This document shows positions 1 to 7,733 of a stretch of 11,885 nucleotides of DNA, piece after piece. Source of the stretch: Bacteroidales bacterium (GTDB lineage Bacteria; Bacteroidota; Bacteroidia; Bacteroidales; UBA932); NCBI GenBank assembly GCA_017538685.1, contig JAFYIK010000164.1, positions 1 through 11,885 on the forward strand, read 5' to 3'. The notes beneath the pieces were generated by a model, which was not told the origin of the DNA, did no database searches, and saw only the letters and a program-made list of their open reading frames with translations. The stretch's first letter is position 1. Each line of letters opens with the position of its first letter. The position numbers and the translations under genes were made by a program.

Positions 1-20
1 AGCAAAAATACTCATTAATT

Positions 21-52
21 TTTGAAAAATCCCTTAATTGTGATTTTCTTTG
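21..52 (+). promoter_or_regulatory. Probable topA promoter (-33 TTTG, -7 TTTCTTTG)
   Basis: A TTTG at 21-24 is separated by 20 bp from TTTCTTTG at 45-52. This fits the Bacteroides promoter pattern (-33 TTTG, 19-21 bp, -7 TAnnTTTG) with one mismatch, T for A at the second position of the -7 box. The -7 box ends only 4 bp before the topA ATG, so the transcript would begin at or next to the start codon. A promoter upstream of the window cannot be excluded. Confidence 0.5.
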
Positions 53-56
53 CAGT

Positions 57-2357
57 ATGAATTTAGTGATAGTAGAGTCCCCGCACAAAGCGGCGACAAT
101 CCAGAAGTTCCTTGGCGAGGGCTATAAAGTGGTTTCCTCCAAAGGCCATATCAGGGACCTTCAGGAAAAGGAGCTGGGAGTAGACCTGAACAACAACTTC
201 ACCCCCGAGTATGTGGTGCCGGCCGACAAAAAGCGGACGGTCGCCGAGCTCAAAAAACTTGCAGAGCAGGCCGATATGGTCTGGCTCGCGTCCGATGAAG
301 ACCGCGAGGGAGAAGCCATTTCCTGGCATCTCACCGAAGCCCTCGGACTGGATCCTGCGAAGACCAGACGCATCACCTTCCACGAAATAACGAAGACAGC
401 CATCCTCGAAGCCATCGAGAATCCGAGGACGGTGGATATGAACCTCGTGAACGCGCAGCAGGCCCGCCGTGTGCTGGACCGCCTGGTGGGCTACGAACTC
501 TCGCCGGTGCTGTGGCGGAAGATCCGCCGTGGCCTTTCGGCCGGCCGTGTGCAGTCCGTCGCCCTCCGCCTCACCGTGGACCGCGAAAAGGAGATTATGG
601 CCTTCCGGCCGGAGCCGTTCTACCGTGTGGACGCCGAGTTCGCGGTAGGCCGCTCGAAGGTGCGCGGATCGCTGGACAAGAAGTTCGGCACGCAGATGGC
701 GGCGCACACTTTCCTCGCCGACTGCATAGGCGCGCGCTACACCGTGGACGCGATCGAACGTAAGGAAGGCGTACGCGTGCCCGCGGCCCCGTTCACGACC
801 AGCACCCTCCAGCAGGAAGCCGGCCGAAAGCTGCACTTCCCCGTGAGCCAGACGATGAGGATCGCGCAGAGCCTGTATGAGCACGGTCTCATCACTTATA
901 TGCGTACGGACTCCACCAACCTCTCGAGCCTCGCCGTGAACACTGCGAAAAAGTTCATCACCGAGAATTTCGGAGCGGAGTACTCACACCCCAGACAGTA
1001 TAAAACCCATTCCAAGGGCGCGCAGGAGGCCCACGAAGCCATACGCCCGACCTACATCGAGAACACCGCGATCAGCGGAACTCCCCAGGAGCAGAAGCTC
1101 TACAACCTCATCTGGAAGCGCACGGTCGCGTGCCAGATGGCTGAGGCGCGCGTGATGAACACCGCAATCACCATCGGCATAGACAAGCGCGGAGAAAGAT
1201 ACGCCGTGCAGGCGGCCGAGATCCTTTTCGACGGCTTCCTGAAACTCTATAAAGAAGGGACGGACGAAGAAGCGGGCGACGAAGAGCTCGCATCCGTGCC
1301 GCCTATGACCATAGGCCAGGAACTGACCTTGAAGTCGGCGCAGGCCACCTGCAAGTTCACGCAGGCCCCGCAGCGCTACTCCGAGCCCACGCTTGTCCGC
1401 AAGCTCGAAGAGCTGGGCATCGGCCGCCCGAGCACCTACGCCCCCACCATCACCACCCTCACCACCGAGCGCGGTTACCTTGTGAAAGGCGACAAGCACG
1501 GCGAGCTGAGGCCGGTCGTGAACCTCACCCTGAAAGGCGACAAAATCACCGAAGCGCAGTGGAACGAGACAGTGGGCGCGGACAAGGGCAAGCTTCTCCC
1601 GACCGAAATCGGAATGGTGGTGACCGACTACCTCTGCGAGAATTTCGAGGATATCCTGGACTACGGCTTCACGGCCAACGTGGAGACTTCCTTCGACGAC
1701 ATAGCGGACGGCAAGCTGGACTGGCACAAGTGCATCGCCGACTTCTATTCGCCTTTCCACACTCAGGTGGAGCAGGCCGTCAGCGACAAGCAGTTTATGA
1801 AGATAGAGCGCGAAATCGGCATCGACCCTTCGGACGGAAGGATGGTAGTGGCGAAACTCGGGCAGTTCGGCCCGTTCGTGCAGAAAGGCGACGGCGACGA
1901 CCGCGTGTTCGCTTCGCTGCCCGCCGGTATGCTGATCGAGAGCGTCACCCTCGAGGATGCGCTGCGTCTGCTGGCTCTCCCCCGCAAGGTGGGCGAGTAC
2001 GAAGGAGTGGAGATAATCGCCACCAAAGGCCGCTTCGGACCATATCTGAAGTACGGCGAACGCAACATCGGCCTTCCCCGCAATGCCGATCCGCTGACCA
2101 TCACGCTCGAAAAGTGTGTCTCGCTGATCGAAGCCGAGCTCGGCAAGGCGGCGCAGAACCAGATGGTGCGCGAGTTCCCCGGCGGAATCGCAGTGATGAG
2201 CGGCCGTTATGGCCCTTATCTTAAGGCGAACGGCCAGAACTACAAACTCCCGCGCGGCACGAAGGCCGAGGATGTGACCGAGGAGATGGCAAAGCAGATC
2301 GTCGCCTCGTCCGATCCCACCCAGGGCAGGCGCAAGTTCACAAGACGCAATAAGTAA
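57..2357 (+). CDS. topA: DNA topoisomerase I (type IA)
   Basis: Relaxes negatively supercoiled DNA by cutting and passing one strand through a covalent tyrosine link, acting on the nucleoid behind RNA polymerase. The 766-residue product begins with the TOPRIM domain, with Glu7 in IVESPHKA and the acidic metal site D80-E-D82-REGE. The catalytic Tyr281 lies in TYMRTDST, followed by the EAHEAIRPT motif. The C-terminus has no four-cysteine zinc ribbons. It carries three Toprim_C-type repeats with G-x-F/Y-GP-F/Y motifs near residues 600, 660 and 715, and a short basic tail. This C-terminal type is usual in Bacteroidota. The ATG start gives the expected MNLVIVESP N-terminus. The Lrp-type gene follows 8 bp after the stop, suggesting co-transcription. 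Confidence 0.97.
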   Translation: MNLVIVESPHKAATIQKFLGEGYKVVSSKGHIRDLQEKELGVDLNNNFTPEYVVPADKKRTVAELKKLAEQADMVWLASDEDREGEAISWHLTEALGLDPAKTRRITFHEITKTAILEAIENPRTVDMNLVNAQQARRVLDRLVGYELSPVLWRKIRRGLSAGRVQSVALRLTVDREKEIMAFRPEPFYRVDAEFAVGRSKVRGSLDKKFGTQMAAHTFLADCIGARYTVDAIERKEGVRVPAAPFTTSTLQQEAGRKLHFPVSQTMRIAQSLYEHGLITYMRTDSTNLSSLAVNTAKKFITENFGAEYSHPRQYKTHSKGAQEAHEAIRPTYIENTAISGTPQEQKLYNLIWKRTVACQMAEARVMNTAITIGIDKRGERYAVQAAEILFDGFLKLYKEGTDEEAGDEELASVPPMTIGQELTLKSAQATCKFTQAPQRYSEPTLVRKLEELGIGRPSTYAPTITTLTTERGYLVKGDKHGELRPVVNLTLKGDKITEAQWNETVGADKGKLLPTEIGMVVTDYLCENFEDILDYGFTANVETSFDDIADGKLDWHKCIADFYSPFHTQVEQAVSDKQFMKIEREIGIDPSDGRMVVAKLGQFGPFVQKGDGDDRVFASLPAGMLIESVTLEDALRLLALPRKVGEYEGVEIIATKGRFGPYLKYGERNIGLPRNADPLTITLEKCVSLIEAELGKAAQNQMVREFPGGIAVMSGRYGPYLKANGQNYKLPRGTKAEDVTEEMAKQIVASSDPTQGRRKFTRRNK

Positions 2358-2365
2358 GTAACTAT

Positions 2366-2839
2366 ATGAGCGAGTACAAAATCGACGAAATGGACAGGAA
2401 AATCCTGTCGTTTCTGGTCAAAGACGCAAGGATGCCTTTCCTGGAGATAGCCCGCGAGTGCGGAGTGTCCGGCGCGGCCATCCACCAGAGGGTGAAAAAG
2501 CTCGAGGACGCGGGCATCATCACCGGATTTTCGGCCACGGTCAAGCCTTCCGCTCTCGGCTCGCCCGTCTGCGCCTTCATTATGATGAACATCTCGGAAG
2601 CGAACAAGTTCAACGATGTCATCGCCGCCCTGAAGAAGATCCCGGAGGTGGTGGAATGCCACTTCATCACGGGTCATTCCTCGATGCTTATCAAGTTGTA
2701 CTGCTCAGATTTCGACCACCTTATGAACGTGGTCCTCAACGCCATTCAGAAAATACCCGCGGTGGATAGCACCGAGACGATGATTTCGCTCAGCGAGGCC
2801 TTCCAGCGCCAGGTGTGGGTGAAGAAAAAGTCAAAATAG
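2366..2839 (+). CDS. Lrp/AsnC-family transcriptional regulator
   Basis: A feast/famine regulator of 157 residues, the normal length for the family. The N-terminal winged helix-turn-helix covers about residues 5-60: IDEMDRKILSFL, then the helix pair around PFLEIARECGVSGAAIHQRV. It is followed by a RAM ligand-binding and oligomerisation domain (about 64-145) with the glycine-containing turn ITGHSSMLIK. The family binds DNA as dimers to octamers and senses amino acids or related small molecules; the ligand here is unknown. The wording closely matches Lrp proteins of Bacteroidota. It starts 8 bp after topA and probably shares its transcript, since no TAnnTTTG element is seen before it. Its last 9 bases overlap the 3' end of ispD on the other strand. 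Confidence 0.93.
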   Translation: MSEYKIDEMDRKILSFLVKDARMPFLEIARECGVSGAAIHQRVKKLEDAGIITGFSATVKPSALGSPVCAFIMMNISEANKFNDVIAALKKIPEVVECHFITGHSSMLIKLYCSDFDHLMNVVLNAIQKIPAVDSTETMISLSEAFQRQVWVKKKSK

Positions 2840-3520
2840 TTTCTCCGCGAGGTAGAGATCCTCTGGAGTCGTAATCTTGATATTGTACCTCTCTCCTTCT
2901 ATATAGGTGAGAGGTATATTAATTGCCCGGGCCACGGAAGCGTCGTCCGTGAACGAAGGGTCGAAGCCTATTTCGTAGGCCTGTTTGATGGTTTCCGAAG
3001 GGAAAAGCTGCGGGGTCTGCGCGCCGAAGAGCTTTGCGCGGTCGGGGTCCGGCTCGCCGCTGGACCGGTAGGTCCCGTCGCCGGCCGGCACCAGGCTCTT
3101 GAGCGTGTCGGTCACCGGGGTGACCGGGACCACGCAAAGCTCGTCGCGCGAAGCGGCGAGGATGCGCTTTATGAGCTCTTCGCTGATTAGGGGCCGCACG
3201 CCGTCGTGGATGAAAACCATCACCCCGTCGGGCACTTTCGCGAGCGCGTTGCGTACGGAGTGGAAGCGGGTGATGCCGCCCTCCACGATTATCTGCGGCA
3301 GGTCGAAATGATTGTCGTGGCAGAGCCTTTTCCAGGTCTGGATATGGTCCGCCGGCAAAGCCACCACGGGGACGATTTCGGGGCAGGCGCGCACGAACTT
3401 CAGGATCGACTGCTGGAGGATGGGGCGGCCGCCCAGTTCAAGGAACTGCTTGGGCACCTCGGTTCCCATCCTTACGCCGCTTCCGCCGGCCACGAATATT
3501 CCGTAAACTTTTTTTGCCAT
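2831..3520 (-). CDS. ispD: 2-C-methyl-D-erythritol 4-phosphate cytidylyltransferase
   Basis: Transfers CMP from CTP to 2-C-methyl-D-erythritol 4-phosphate in the cytosolic MEP pathway, which makes IPP and DMAPP for undecaprenyl phosphate and quinones. The 229-residue product has the family signatures in order: nucleotide loop VAGGSGVRMG (10-19) with PKQF (23-26), the VEGGITRFHSVRNAL segment, HDGVRP, PVTDTLK, TPQLFP, TDDASVAR and the C-terminal NIKITTPEDLYLAE. I chose the ATG at 3520 (MAKKVYG). The longer frame would begin at a TTG at 3541 that lies inside the -7 promoter box and adds seven unconserved residues. It diverges from mreB with 57 bp between start codons and overlaps the Lrp-type gene tail to tail by 9 bp. 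Confidence 0.95.
   Translation of the reverse strand: MAKKVYGIFVAGGSGVRMGTEVPKQFLELGGRPILQQSILKFVRACPEIVPVVALPADHIQTWKRLCHDNHFDLPQIIVEGGITRFHSVRNALAKVPDGVMVFIHDGVRPLISEELIKRILAASRDELCVVPVTPVTDTLKSLVPAGDGTYRSSGEPDPDRAKLFGAQTPQLFPSETIKQAYEIGFDPSFTDDASVARAINIPLTYIEGERYNIKITTPEDLYLAEKLF
2884..2918. other. Imperfect hairpin at the convergent lrp/ispD ends
   Basis: ACCTCTCTCC at 2887-2896 pairs with GGTGAGAGGT at 2906-2915 with one T-T mismatch and a 9-nt loop. The stem can be extended to 2884 and 2918 with a further A-T, G-U and T-A. It lies within the last codons of ispD, about 45 bp past the lrp stop, and is the only strong stem near the junction. No clear T-run follows on either strand, so it is at best a weak terminator or pause site for the lrp transcript. 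Confidence 0.25.
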
Positions 3521-3538
3521 CGCGGTATTTTTCTGTAG

Positions 3539-3546
3539 CAAAAATA
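3539..3546 (-). promoter_or_regulatory. Probable ispD -7 promoter element
   Basis: Read on the minus strand this is TATTTTTG, a full match to the Bacteroides -7 consensus TAnnTTTG. It ends 18 bp upstream of the ispD ATG at 3520, giving a leader of roughly a dozen bases. No convincing TTTG at the -33 position was found. It sits 2 bp from the matching mreB element, with which it forms a palindrome. Confidence 0.6.
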
Positions 3547-3548
3547 GT

Positions 3549-3556
3549 TATTTTTG
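3549..3556 (+). promoter_or_regulatory. Probable mreB operon -7 promoter element
   Basis: TATTTTTG fully matches TAnnTTTG and ends 21 bp before the mreB ATG, a comfortable short leader. The expected -33 position (about 3525-3529) falls in the T-rich GTATTTTT stretch rather than in a clean TTTG. This is the only visible promoter for the five-gene elongasome operon. Confidence 0.6.
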
Positions 3557-3577
3557 TAAGGATAAACACACACTGAT

Positions 3578-4597
3578 ATGGCATTTTCTTTTCTTAGCCA
3601 GGAATTGGCTATAGACCTCGGCACAGCCAACACCGTCATCTATCAGAACGGTCAGATCGTTCTCGACGAACCGAGTATCGTCGCTCTGGATGTGGCGTCC
3701 GGCAAGTGCATCGCGATAGGACATCAGGCGAAGCTTATGCACGAGCGCACCAACCCCGGAATCAAGACTGTCCGCCCGCTGAAGGACGGCGTCATCGCGG
3801 ACTTCAACGCCGCGGAGCTGATGATCAGGGGCTTCATCAAGCAGGTAGGCGGAAAGAGGCATCTCTTCGCCCCTAACCTCAAGGTGGTGATCGGCATCCC
3901 TTCCGGAAGTACTGAAGTGGAGATAAGGGCCGTGCGCGACAGCACGGAGCACGCCGGCGGCCGCGACGTCTATCTGGTGTTCGAGCCGATGGCGGCAGCC
4001 CTCGGTATCGGCCTGGATGTGGAGGCCCCGAAGGGAAATATGGTGGTGGATATAGGCGGCGGAACCACCGAGATCGCCGTCATCTCGCTCGGCGGCCTCG
4101 TGGAGCAGGAAAGCATCAGGACGGCCGGCGATGTGTTCACTAACGACATTATGTACTACCTCCGCCAGCAGCACAACATCAAGGTCGGCGAGGTCACTGC
4201 AGAGCAGATAAAGGTGGCCGTAGGCGCCGTCCTCACCGAGCTGGACGACGAACCGGAGCCTATCGTGATCAAGGGCCCCAACCTTATGACCGCACATCCC
4301 GTGGAGGCGAGGATCACCTATCAGGAGATCGCCCACTGCCTGGACAAGTCCATCGCGAAGATTGAGACCTCTATCCTGCACGTTCTCGAGATGACTCCTC
4401 CGGAGCTTTATTCGGACATCGTGGAGAACGGTATTTATCTCTCCGGCGGCGGCGCCCTTCTGCGCGGCCTTGCGAAGAGGCTCACCGACAAGGTGAACAT
4501 CAACTTCATAGTGGCGGAAGATCCGCTCCACGCGGTGGCAAGAGGAACCAACAAAGCGATCAAGAACACTGATCGCTACAAATTCCTTATGCGTTAA
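3578..4597 (+). CDS. mreB: Rod shape-determining protein MreB
   Basis: A bacterial actin homologue that polymerises with ATP on the inner face of the cytoplasmic membrane and guides side-wall peptidoglycan synthesis. The 339 residues carry the actin-fold signatures: phosphate-1 loop IDLGTANT (12-19), the RPLKDGVIADF segment (67-76), FEPMAAALG (135-143), phosphate-2 VDIGGGTTEIA (157-167) and the adenosine motif GIYLSGGGALLRGL (285-298). The usual LIEEP around the catalytic glutamate reads LVFEP here, keeping the second Glu (136), as I recall is typical for Bacteroidota. The start MAFSFLSQ is a short hydrophobic segment that may touch the membrane. Its TAA overlaps the mreC ATG by one base (TAATG), so translation is probably coupled. 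Confidence 0.97.
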   Translation: MAFSFLSQELAIDLGTANTVIYQNGQIVLDEPSIVALDVASGKCIAIGHQAKLMHERTNPGIKTVRPLKDGVIADFNAAELMIRGFIKQVGGKRHLFAPNLKVVIGIPSGSTEVEIRAVRDSTEHAGGRDVYLVFEPMAAALGIGLDVEAPKGNMVVDIGGGTTEIAVISLGGLVEQESIRTAGDVFTNDIMYYLRQQHNIKVGEVTAEQIKVAVGAVLTELDDEPEPIVIKGPNLMTAHPVEARITYQEIAHCLDKSIAKIETSILHVLEMTPPELYSDIVENGIYLSGGGALLRGLAKRLTDKVNINFIVAEDPLHAVARGTNKAIKNTDRYKFLMR

Positions 4598-5427
4598 TGC
4601 CGCGCCGGAAATCCTCGGCAATCGTACTTTCGGCAGCAATCTTCATCATTCTGGAGGTTGCTGCCATCGCTATGTTGCACAGTTCGTCCGTGCTTCAGGA
4701 CATCTGGCTGAACCGCGCTTCTCACCGCGTGTCCGGCTGGCTGTGGGGCAGCAGCAACCGTATCGCCGGGTATTTCCAGCTTGACTCACGAAACAAGGCT
4801 CTCCAGGAGGAGAACGCACGCCTTTCCGAAGAACTCCGCAAATACCGCGAACTTGAAAAGAGCGAGGAATACCTCTCGAAGGCGCGCACGGCCGACGACG
4901 GTTTCGACTACATCTTCGCGCACATCGTGAAGATGGGGACCAACGCCCAGCGCAATTACATCGTTGTGGACAAGGGCCTGCTCGACGGAGTGGGGCCGGA
5001 CTGCGGGGTGGTGACCAGCGAGGGAGTGGTGGGAGTGATCGACGCCGCAGACCCGCATATGGCCTATGGCCGCACGCTGATGAACCCGAGTATGCACGTC
5101 AGCGTGAGGATAGGGCGCGACGGGGTGGCGGGGCCGCTTTCGTGGAACGGCCGCTCGTCCAGGGGCGCGGTGCTCAGCGGCATTCCGCTGGGGTACAAAG
5201 CCGAGGCCGGGGACACGCTGTGGACCAGCGGGTACTCAGCCATCTTCCCGGCCGAGATACCGGTGGGGATAGTAGTGGGCTCGAGTACGCGCAGCGGCGC
5301 TTCGCAGGACGTGCAGGTGCATCTGCTGCAGGACTTCCACGCCCTGGATTATGTGACCGTGGTGCGAAACAGGCACCTCGCGGACATAGAGGCTCTTGAA
5401 CAATCGGCAGAGGAGGTGCAGCGATGA
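4597..5427 (+). CDS. mreC: Rod shape-determining protein MreC
   Basis: A single-pass periplasmic scaffold that links MreB to PBP2 and RodA and activates PBP2. Of 276 residues, about 7-28 form the membrane anchor after a basic start (MPRRK). Residues about 62-97 form a Glu/Lys/Leu-rich coiled coil (NKALQEENARLSEELRKYRE) used for dimerisation. The rest is the two-lobed beta domain, with the recognisable NYIVVDKGLLDGV and EGVVGVI patterns and a late PVGIVVG. It is of normal family length. The start codon shares a base with the mreB stop, and the stop overlaps the mreD start in ATGA. Confidence 0.93.
   Translation: MPRRKSSAIVLSAAIFIILEVAAIAMLHSSSVLQDIWLNRASHRVSGWLWGSSNRIAGYFQLDSRNKALQEENARLSEELRKYRELEKSEEYLSKARTADDGFDYIFAHIVKMGTNAQRNYIVVDKGLLDGVGPDCGVVTSEGVVGVIDAADPHMAYGRTLMNPSMHVSVRIGRDGVAGPLSWNGRSSRGAVLSGIPLGYKAEAGDTLWTSGYSAIFPAEIPVGIVVGSSTRSGASQDVQVHLLQDFHALDYVTVVRNRHLADIEALEQSAEEVQR
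5411..5418 (+). promoter_or_regulatory. Shine-Dalgarno-like sequence before mreD
   Basis: AGGAGGTG lies 5 bp before the mreD ATG, within the last codons of mreC (encoding the EEV residues). It is a near-perfect match to the anti-SD core, in a phylum that seldom uses such sites. It may simply reflect the Glu-Glu-Val codons, since ATGA overlap coupling would suffice for translation. Confidence 0.3.
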
Positions 5428-5933
5428 AACCCGGGCGTTATTTCACGATCTTCGCGCTTCTGTGCCTGGCGCAGGCGCTCATCAGCAACTACTTCCTTTT
5501 CTCGCAGTACGTGCTGATCAGCCTGCTGCCGCTTCTGATAGTCAGCCTGCCGCCCCGCTACGGTACGCCCGCAGCGCTCGCGCTCGCTTTCGTGGCCGGC
5601 TTCGCCGTGGACTTTATCGGCTCCGGCACCCTCGGACTCACGGCCTGCGCCCTGCTCCCGCTCGCGCTGCTGCGCCTTCCGCTTCTGAGGCTGGTCAGCG
5701 GCGAGGATATCCTGACCGACCGCGACGATCCGCCGCTCGCGCATCAGACCACTCCCGAGCAGGCTCTGACGCTGGTGCTCGCGTGCCTTATCTTCTTCGG
5801 GGTCTATGTGTGGGTGGACGCCGCCGGCACGCGCCCGTTCTGGTTCAATTCCGTCCGCACGCTACTTTCGATAGGCGTGAGCACCCTGCTCTGCGCGCTT
5901 CTGGGCAATTTCATTTTCGGAAAGGACAGATAG
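5424..5933 (+). CDS. mreD: Rod shape-determining membrane protein MreD
   Basis: An integral membrane component of the elongasome that works with MreC; its exact role is unsettled. The 169-residue product is very hydrophobic, with five or six likely membrane segments: about 8-25, 28-42, 48-66, 68-88, 115-131 and 146-165. It has the family-like AVDFIGSGTLGLTA stretch and a charged loop (SGEDILTDRDDPPLAHQTTPEQ) between the last pairs of helices. Sequence conservation in MreD is low, so the call rests on membrane pattern, size and its place between mreC and pbp2. It overlaps mreC by 4 bp and is followed by pbp2 after 3 bp. Confidence 0.88.
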   Translation: MKPGRYFTIFALLCLAQALISNYFLFSQYVLISLLPLLIVSLPPRYGTPAALALAFVAGFAVDFIGSGTLGLTACALLPLALLRLPLLRLVSGEDILTDRDDPPLAHQTTPEQALTLVLACLIFFGVYVWVDAAGTRPFWFNSVRTLLSIGVSTLLCALLGNFIFGKDR

Positions 5934-5936
5934 GAT

Positions 5937-7733
5937 ATGGAGACCAGCCGCAAACTGAACAAGATCAGGATAGGTCTTGCCATCGCCGCGGCCCTGCTGC
6001 TCGGCCGGCTGTTCTACATCCAGATCGTGAACAGCAAGTACAAGACTGATGCGCTCAACAACTCCATAGTCTACGAGACTATCTACCCGCCGCGCGGAGT
6101 CATCTACGACCGCAGCGGCGAGGTGCTGGTGGGCAATCAGGCCACCTACGACATCCTGGTGACCCCGCGCGAAATCAGCGGGCTGGACACCCTGGCGCTG
6201 GCCCGGGTGCTGGATGTTCCTATGGATTTCATTCGCGAGAGGCTGGCGTACTACCGCTCGTACCGCACGCGCATCGGCTTCAAGACGCTGGTGTTCCTCA
6301 GGCACGTGGACGAAGACGTCTTTATGCGTTTCAGCGAGATGGAATACCGTTTCCCGGGCTTCCGCGGGCAGATACGCACCGAGCGTATGTACCCTTTCAA
6401 CGCGGGCGGAAACCTGCTGGGCTATGTGTCCGAGGTGGATGCCGACTACATTAAAAGGCACCCCGAGTACAAAAGCGGCGACAACGTCGGGCGGACCGGC
6501 CTCGAAGCCGCGCGCGAGGAGGAACTTCGCGGCGAAAAGGGATACCATATATATTTAAGGGATTCGCGCAACCGCGTGCTGACCTCTTACAACGACGGCG
6601 AAGACGACAAGCTGGCCGTGCCCGGCAAGGATATCCGCACCACGATCGACGCCCGTCTCCAGCAGTACGGCCAGGAGCTGATGAAGGGCCGCGCCGGCTC
6701 TCTCATCGCCATCGAACCGCAGACCGGGGAGATACTCGCGCTGGTGTCCAGCCCGGGCATCGACGTGGACGTGCTCGCGAATATGGGCAGCCATTTCGAC
6801 AAACTGTCGTCCGACCCGGGGAAGCCGCTTTTCAACCGCACGGTGCAGGCGAGCTACCCGCCGGGGTCCGTTTTCAAGCTTGTGTGCGGGCTTATCGCCC
6901 TGCAGGAGGGCGTGCTGAGTCCGTGGATGCAGTACGGCTGCTCGCGCGGCTACGTCTACGCCCCGGGCAAGAAGCTCGGCTGCCACGACCACCGCTCGCC
7001 CCTGAATTTCACCGAGGCGGTGCGTATGTCGTGCAACGCTTATTTCTGCAACGTTTTCAAGAATGTGCTTGAGAATAAGAAGTATGAGTCCACGGCGGAG
7101 GCTTTCGATGCCTGGGAGTCCTACGTGCGCGCCTTCGGCTTCGGCAGCAAGCTGGGGACCGACTACCCTGGCGAGCTGGGAGGGACCATTCCTTCAAGTT
7201 CGTACTACGACAAGGTCTACGGCCGCGGGCACTGGAAATATTCATCGGTCGTTTCTCTGGCCATCGGCCAGGGTGAGATCGGCGCCACTCCCCTGCAGAT
7301 AGCGAACCTCGCCGCGATTATGGCGAACAGAGGATGGTATGTGACGCCGCATATTATCAAGGGGGATGACGGCCATTCTCGTCACGAGACCGGGATCGAC
7401 CCCAAGTACTTCGAGTACGCCGTCGAAGGTATGTACCAGGCCGTGAATATGACGGTGGCGGACGGGGCCACGGCCACGCTCGCGCGGGTCCGCGGGCTGG
7501 ACATCTGCGGCAAGACCGGCACCGCGCAGAACCCGCACGGCGACGACCACTCCGTGTTCATCTGCTTCGCGCCCCGCGAGAACCCGCAGATCGCCGTGGC
7601 CGCATACGTGGAGAACGGGGGTTGGGGAGGATCCACCGCCGCGCCGATAGCATCGCTCCTGATAGAGAAGTATCTGAACGGGGCCGTAGCGCCTGAGCGC
7701 TCGTGGCTTCAGGAATGGATAAAGGTTAAGTAA
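5937..7733 (+). CDS. mrdA: Penicillin-binding protein 2 (elongation transpeptidase)
   Basis: Cross-links new peptidoglycan strands during rod elongation, in complex with RodA and stimulated by MreC. The 598 residues include a short cytoplasmic start, one membrane anchor (about 11-30) and the PBP dimer domain with PPRGVIYDRSGEVL (51-64) and the GRTGLEAAREEEL signature (185-197). The transpeptidase domain follows, with active-site Ser311 in YPPGSVFK, S365-C-N and K526-T-G in CGKTGTAQN. All three catalytic motifs are intact. The MSCNAYFC segment has two cysteines beside the SxN motif. Its TAA shares a base with the rodA ATG, matching the functional pairing of PBP2 and RodA. Confidence 0.96.
   Translation: METSRKLNKIRIGLAIAAALLLGRLFYIQIVNSKYKTDALNNSIVYETIYPPRGVIYDRSGEVLVGNQATYDILVTPREISGLDTLALARVLDVPMDFIRERLAYYRSYRTRIGFKTLVFLRHVDEDVFMRFSEMEYRFPGFRGQIRTERMYPFNAGGNLLGYVSEVDADYIKRHPEYKSGDNVGRTGLEAAREEELRGEKGYHIYLRDSRNRVLTSYNDGEDDKLAVPGKDIRTTIDARLQQYGQELMKGRAGSLIAIEPQTGEILALVSSPGIDVDVLANMGSHFDKLSSDPGKPLFNRTVQASYPPGSVFKLVCGLIALQEGVLSPWMQYGCSRGYVYAPGKKLGCHDHRSPLNFTEAVRMSCNAYFCNVFKNVLENKKYESTAEAFDAWESYVRAFGFGSKLGTDYPGELGGTIPSSSYYDKVYGRGHWKYSSVVSLAIGQGEIGATPLQIANLAAIMANRGWYVTPHIIKGDDGHSRHETGIDPKYFEYAVEGMYQAVNMTVADGATATLARVRGLDICGKTGTAQNPHGDDHSVFICFAPRENPQIAVAAYVENGGWGGSTAAPIASLLIEKYLNGAVAPERSWLQEWIKVK

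Noticed and set aside
63..1760. Long minus-strand open frames opposite topA (63-884 and 984-1760)
   Set aside because: Arg/His/Leu-rich translations without motifs, opposite a certain gene; they are shadows of its codon bias.
3521..3541. Longer ispD start at TTG 3541
   Set aside because: The TTG lies inside the -7 box and would precede transcription start; the ATG at 3520 gives the conserved N-terminus.
3548..4639. A 363-codon open frame antisense to mreB
   Set aside because: It lies fully opposite a clearly conserved mreB, its translation shows no domain or membrane pattern, and long antisense frames are expected in GC-rich genes with C/G-biased third positions.
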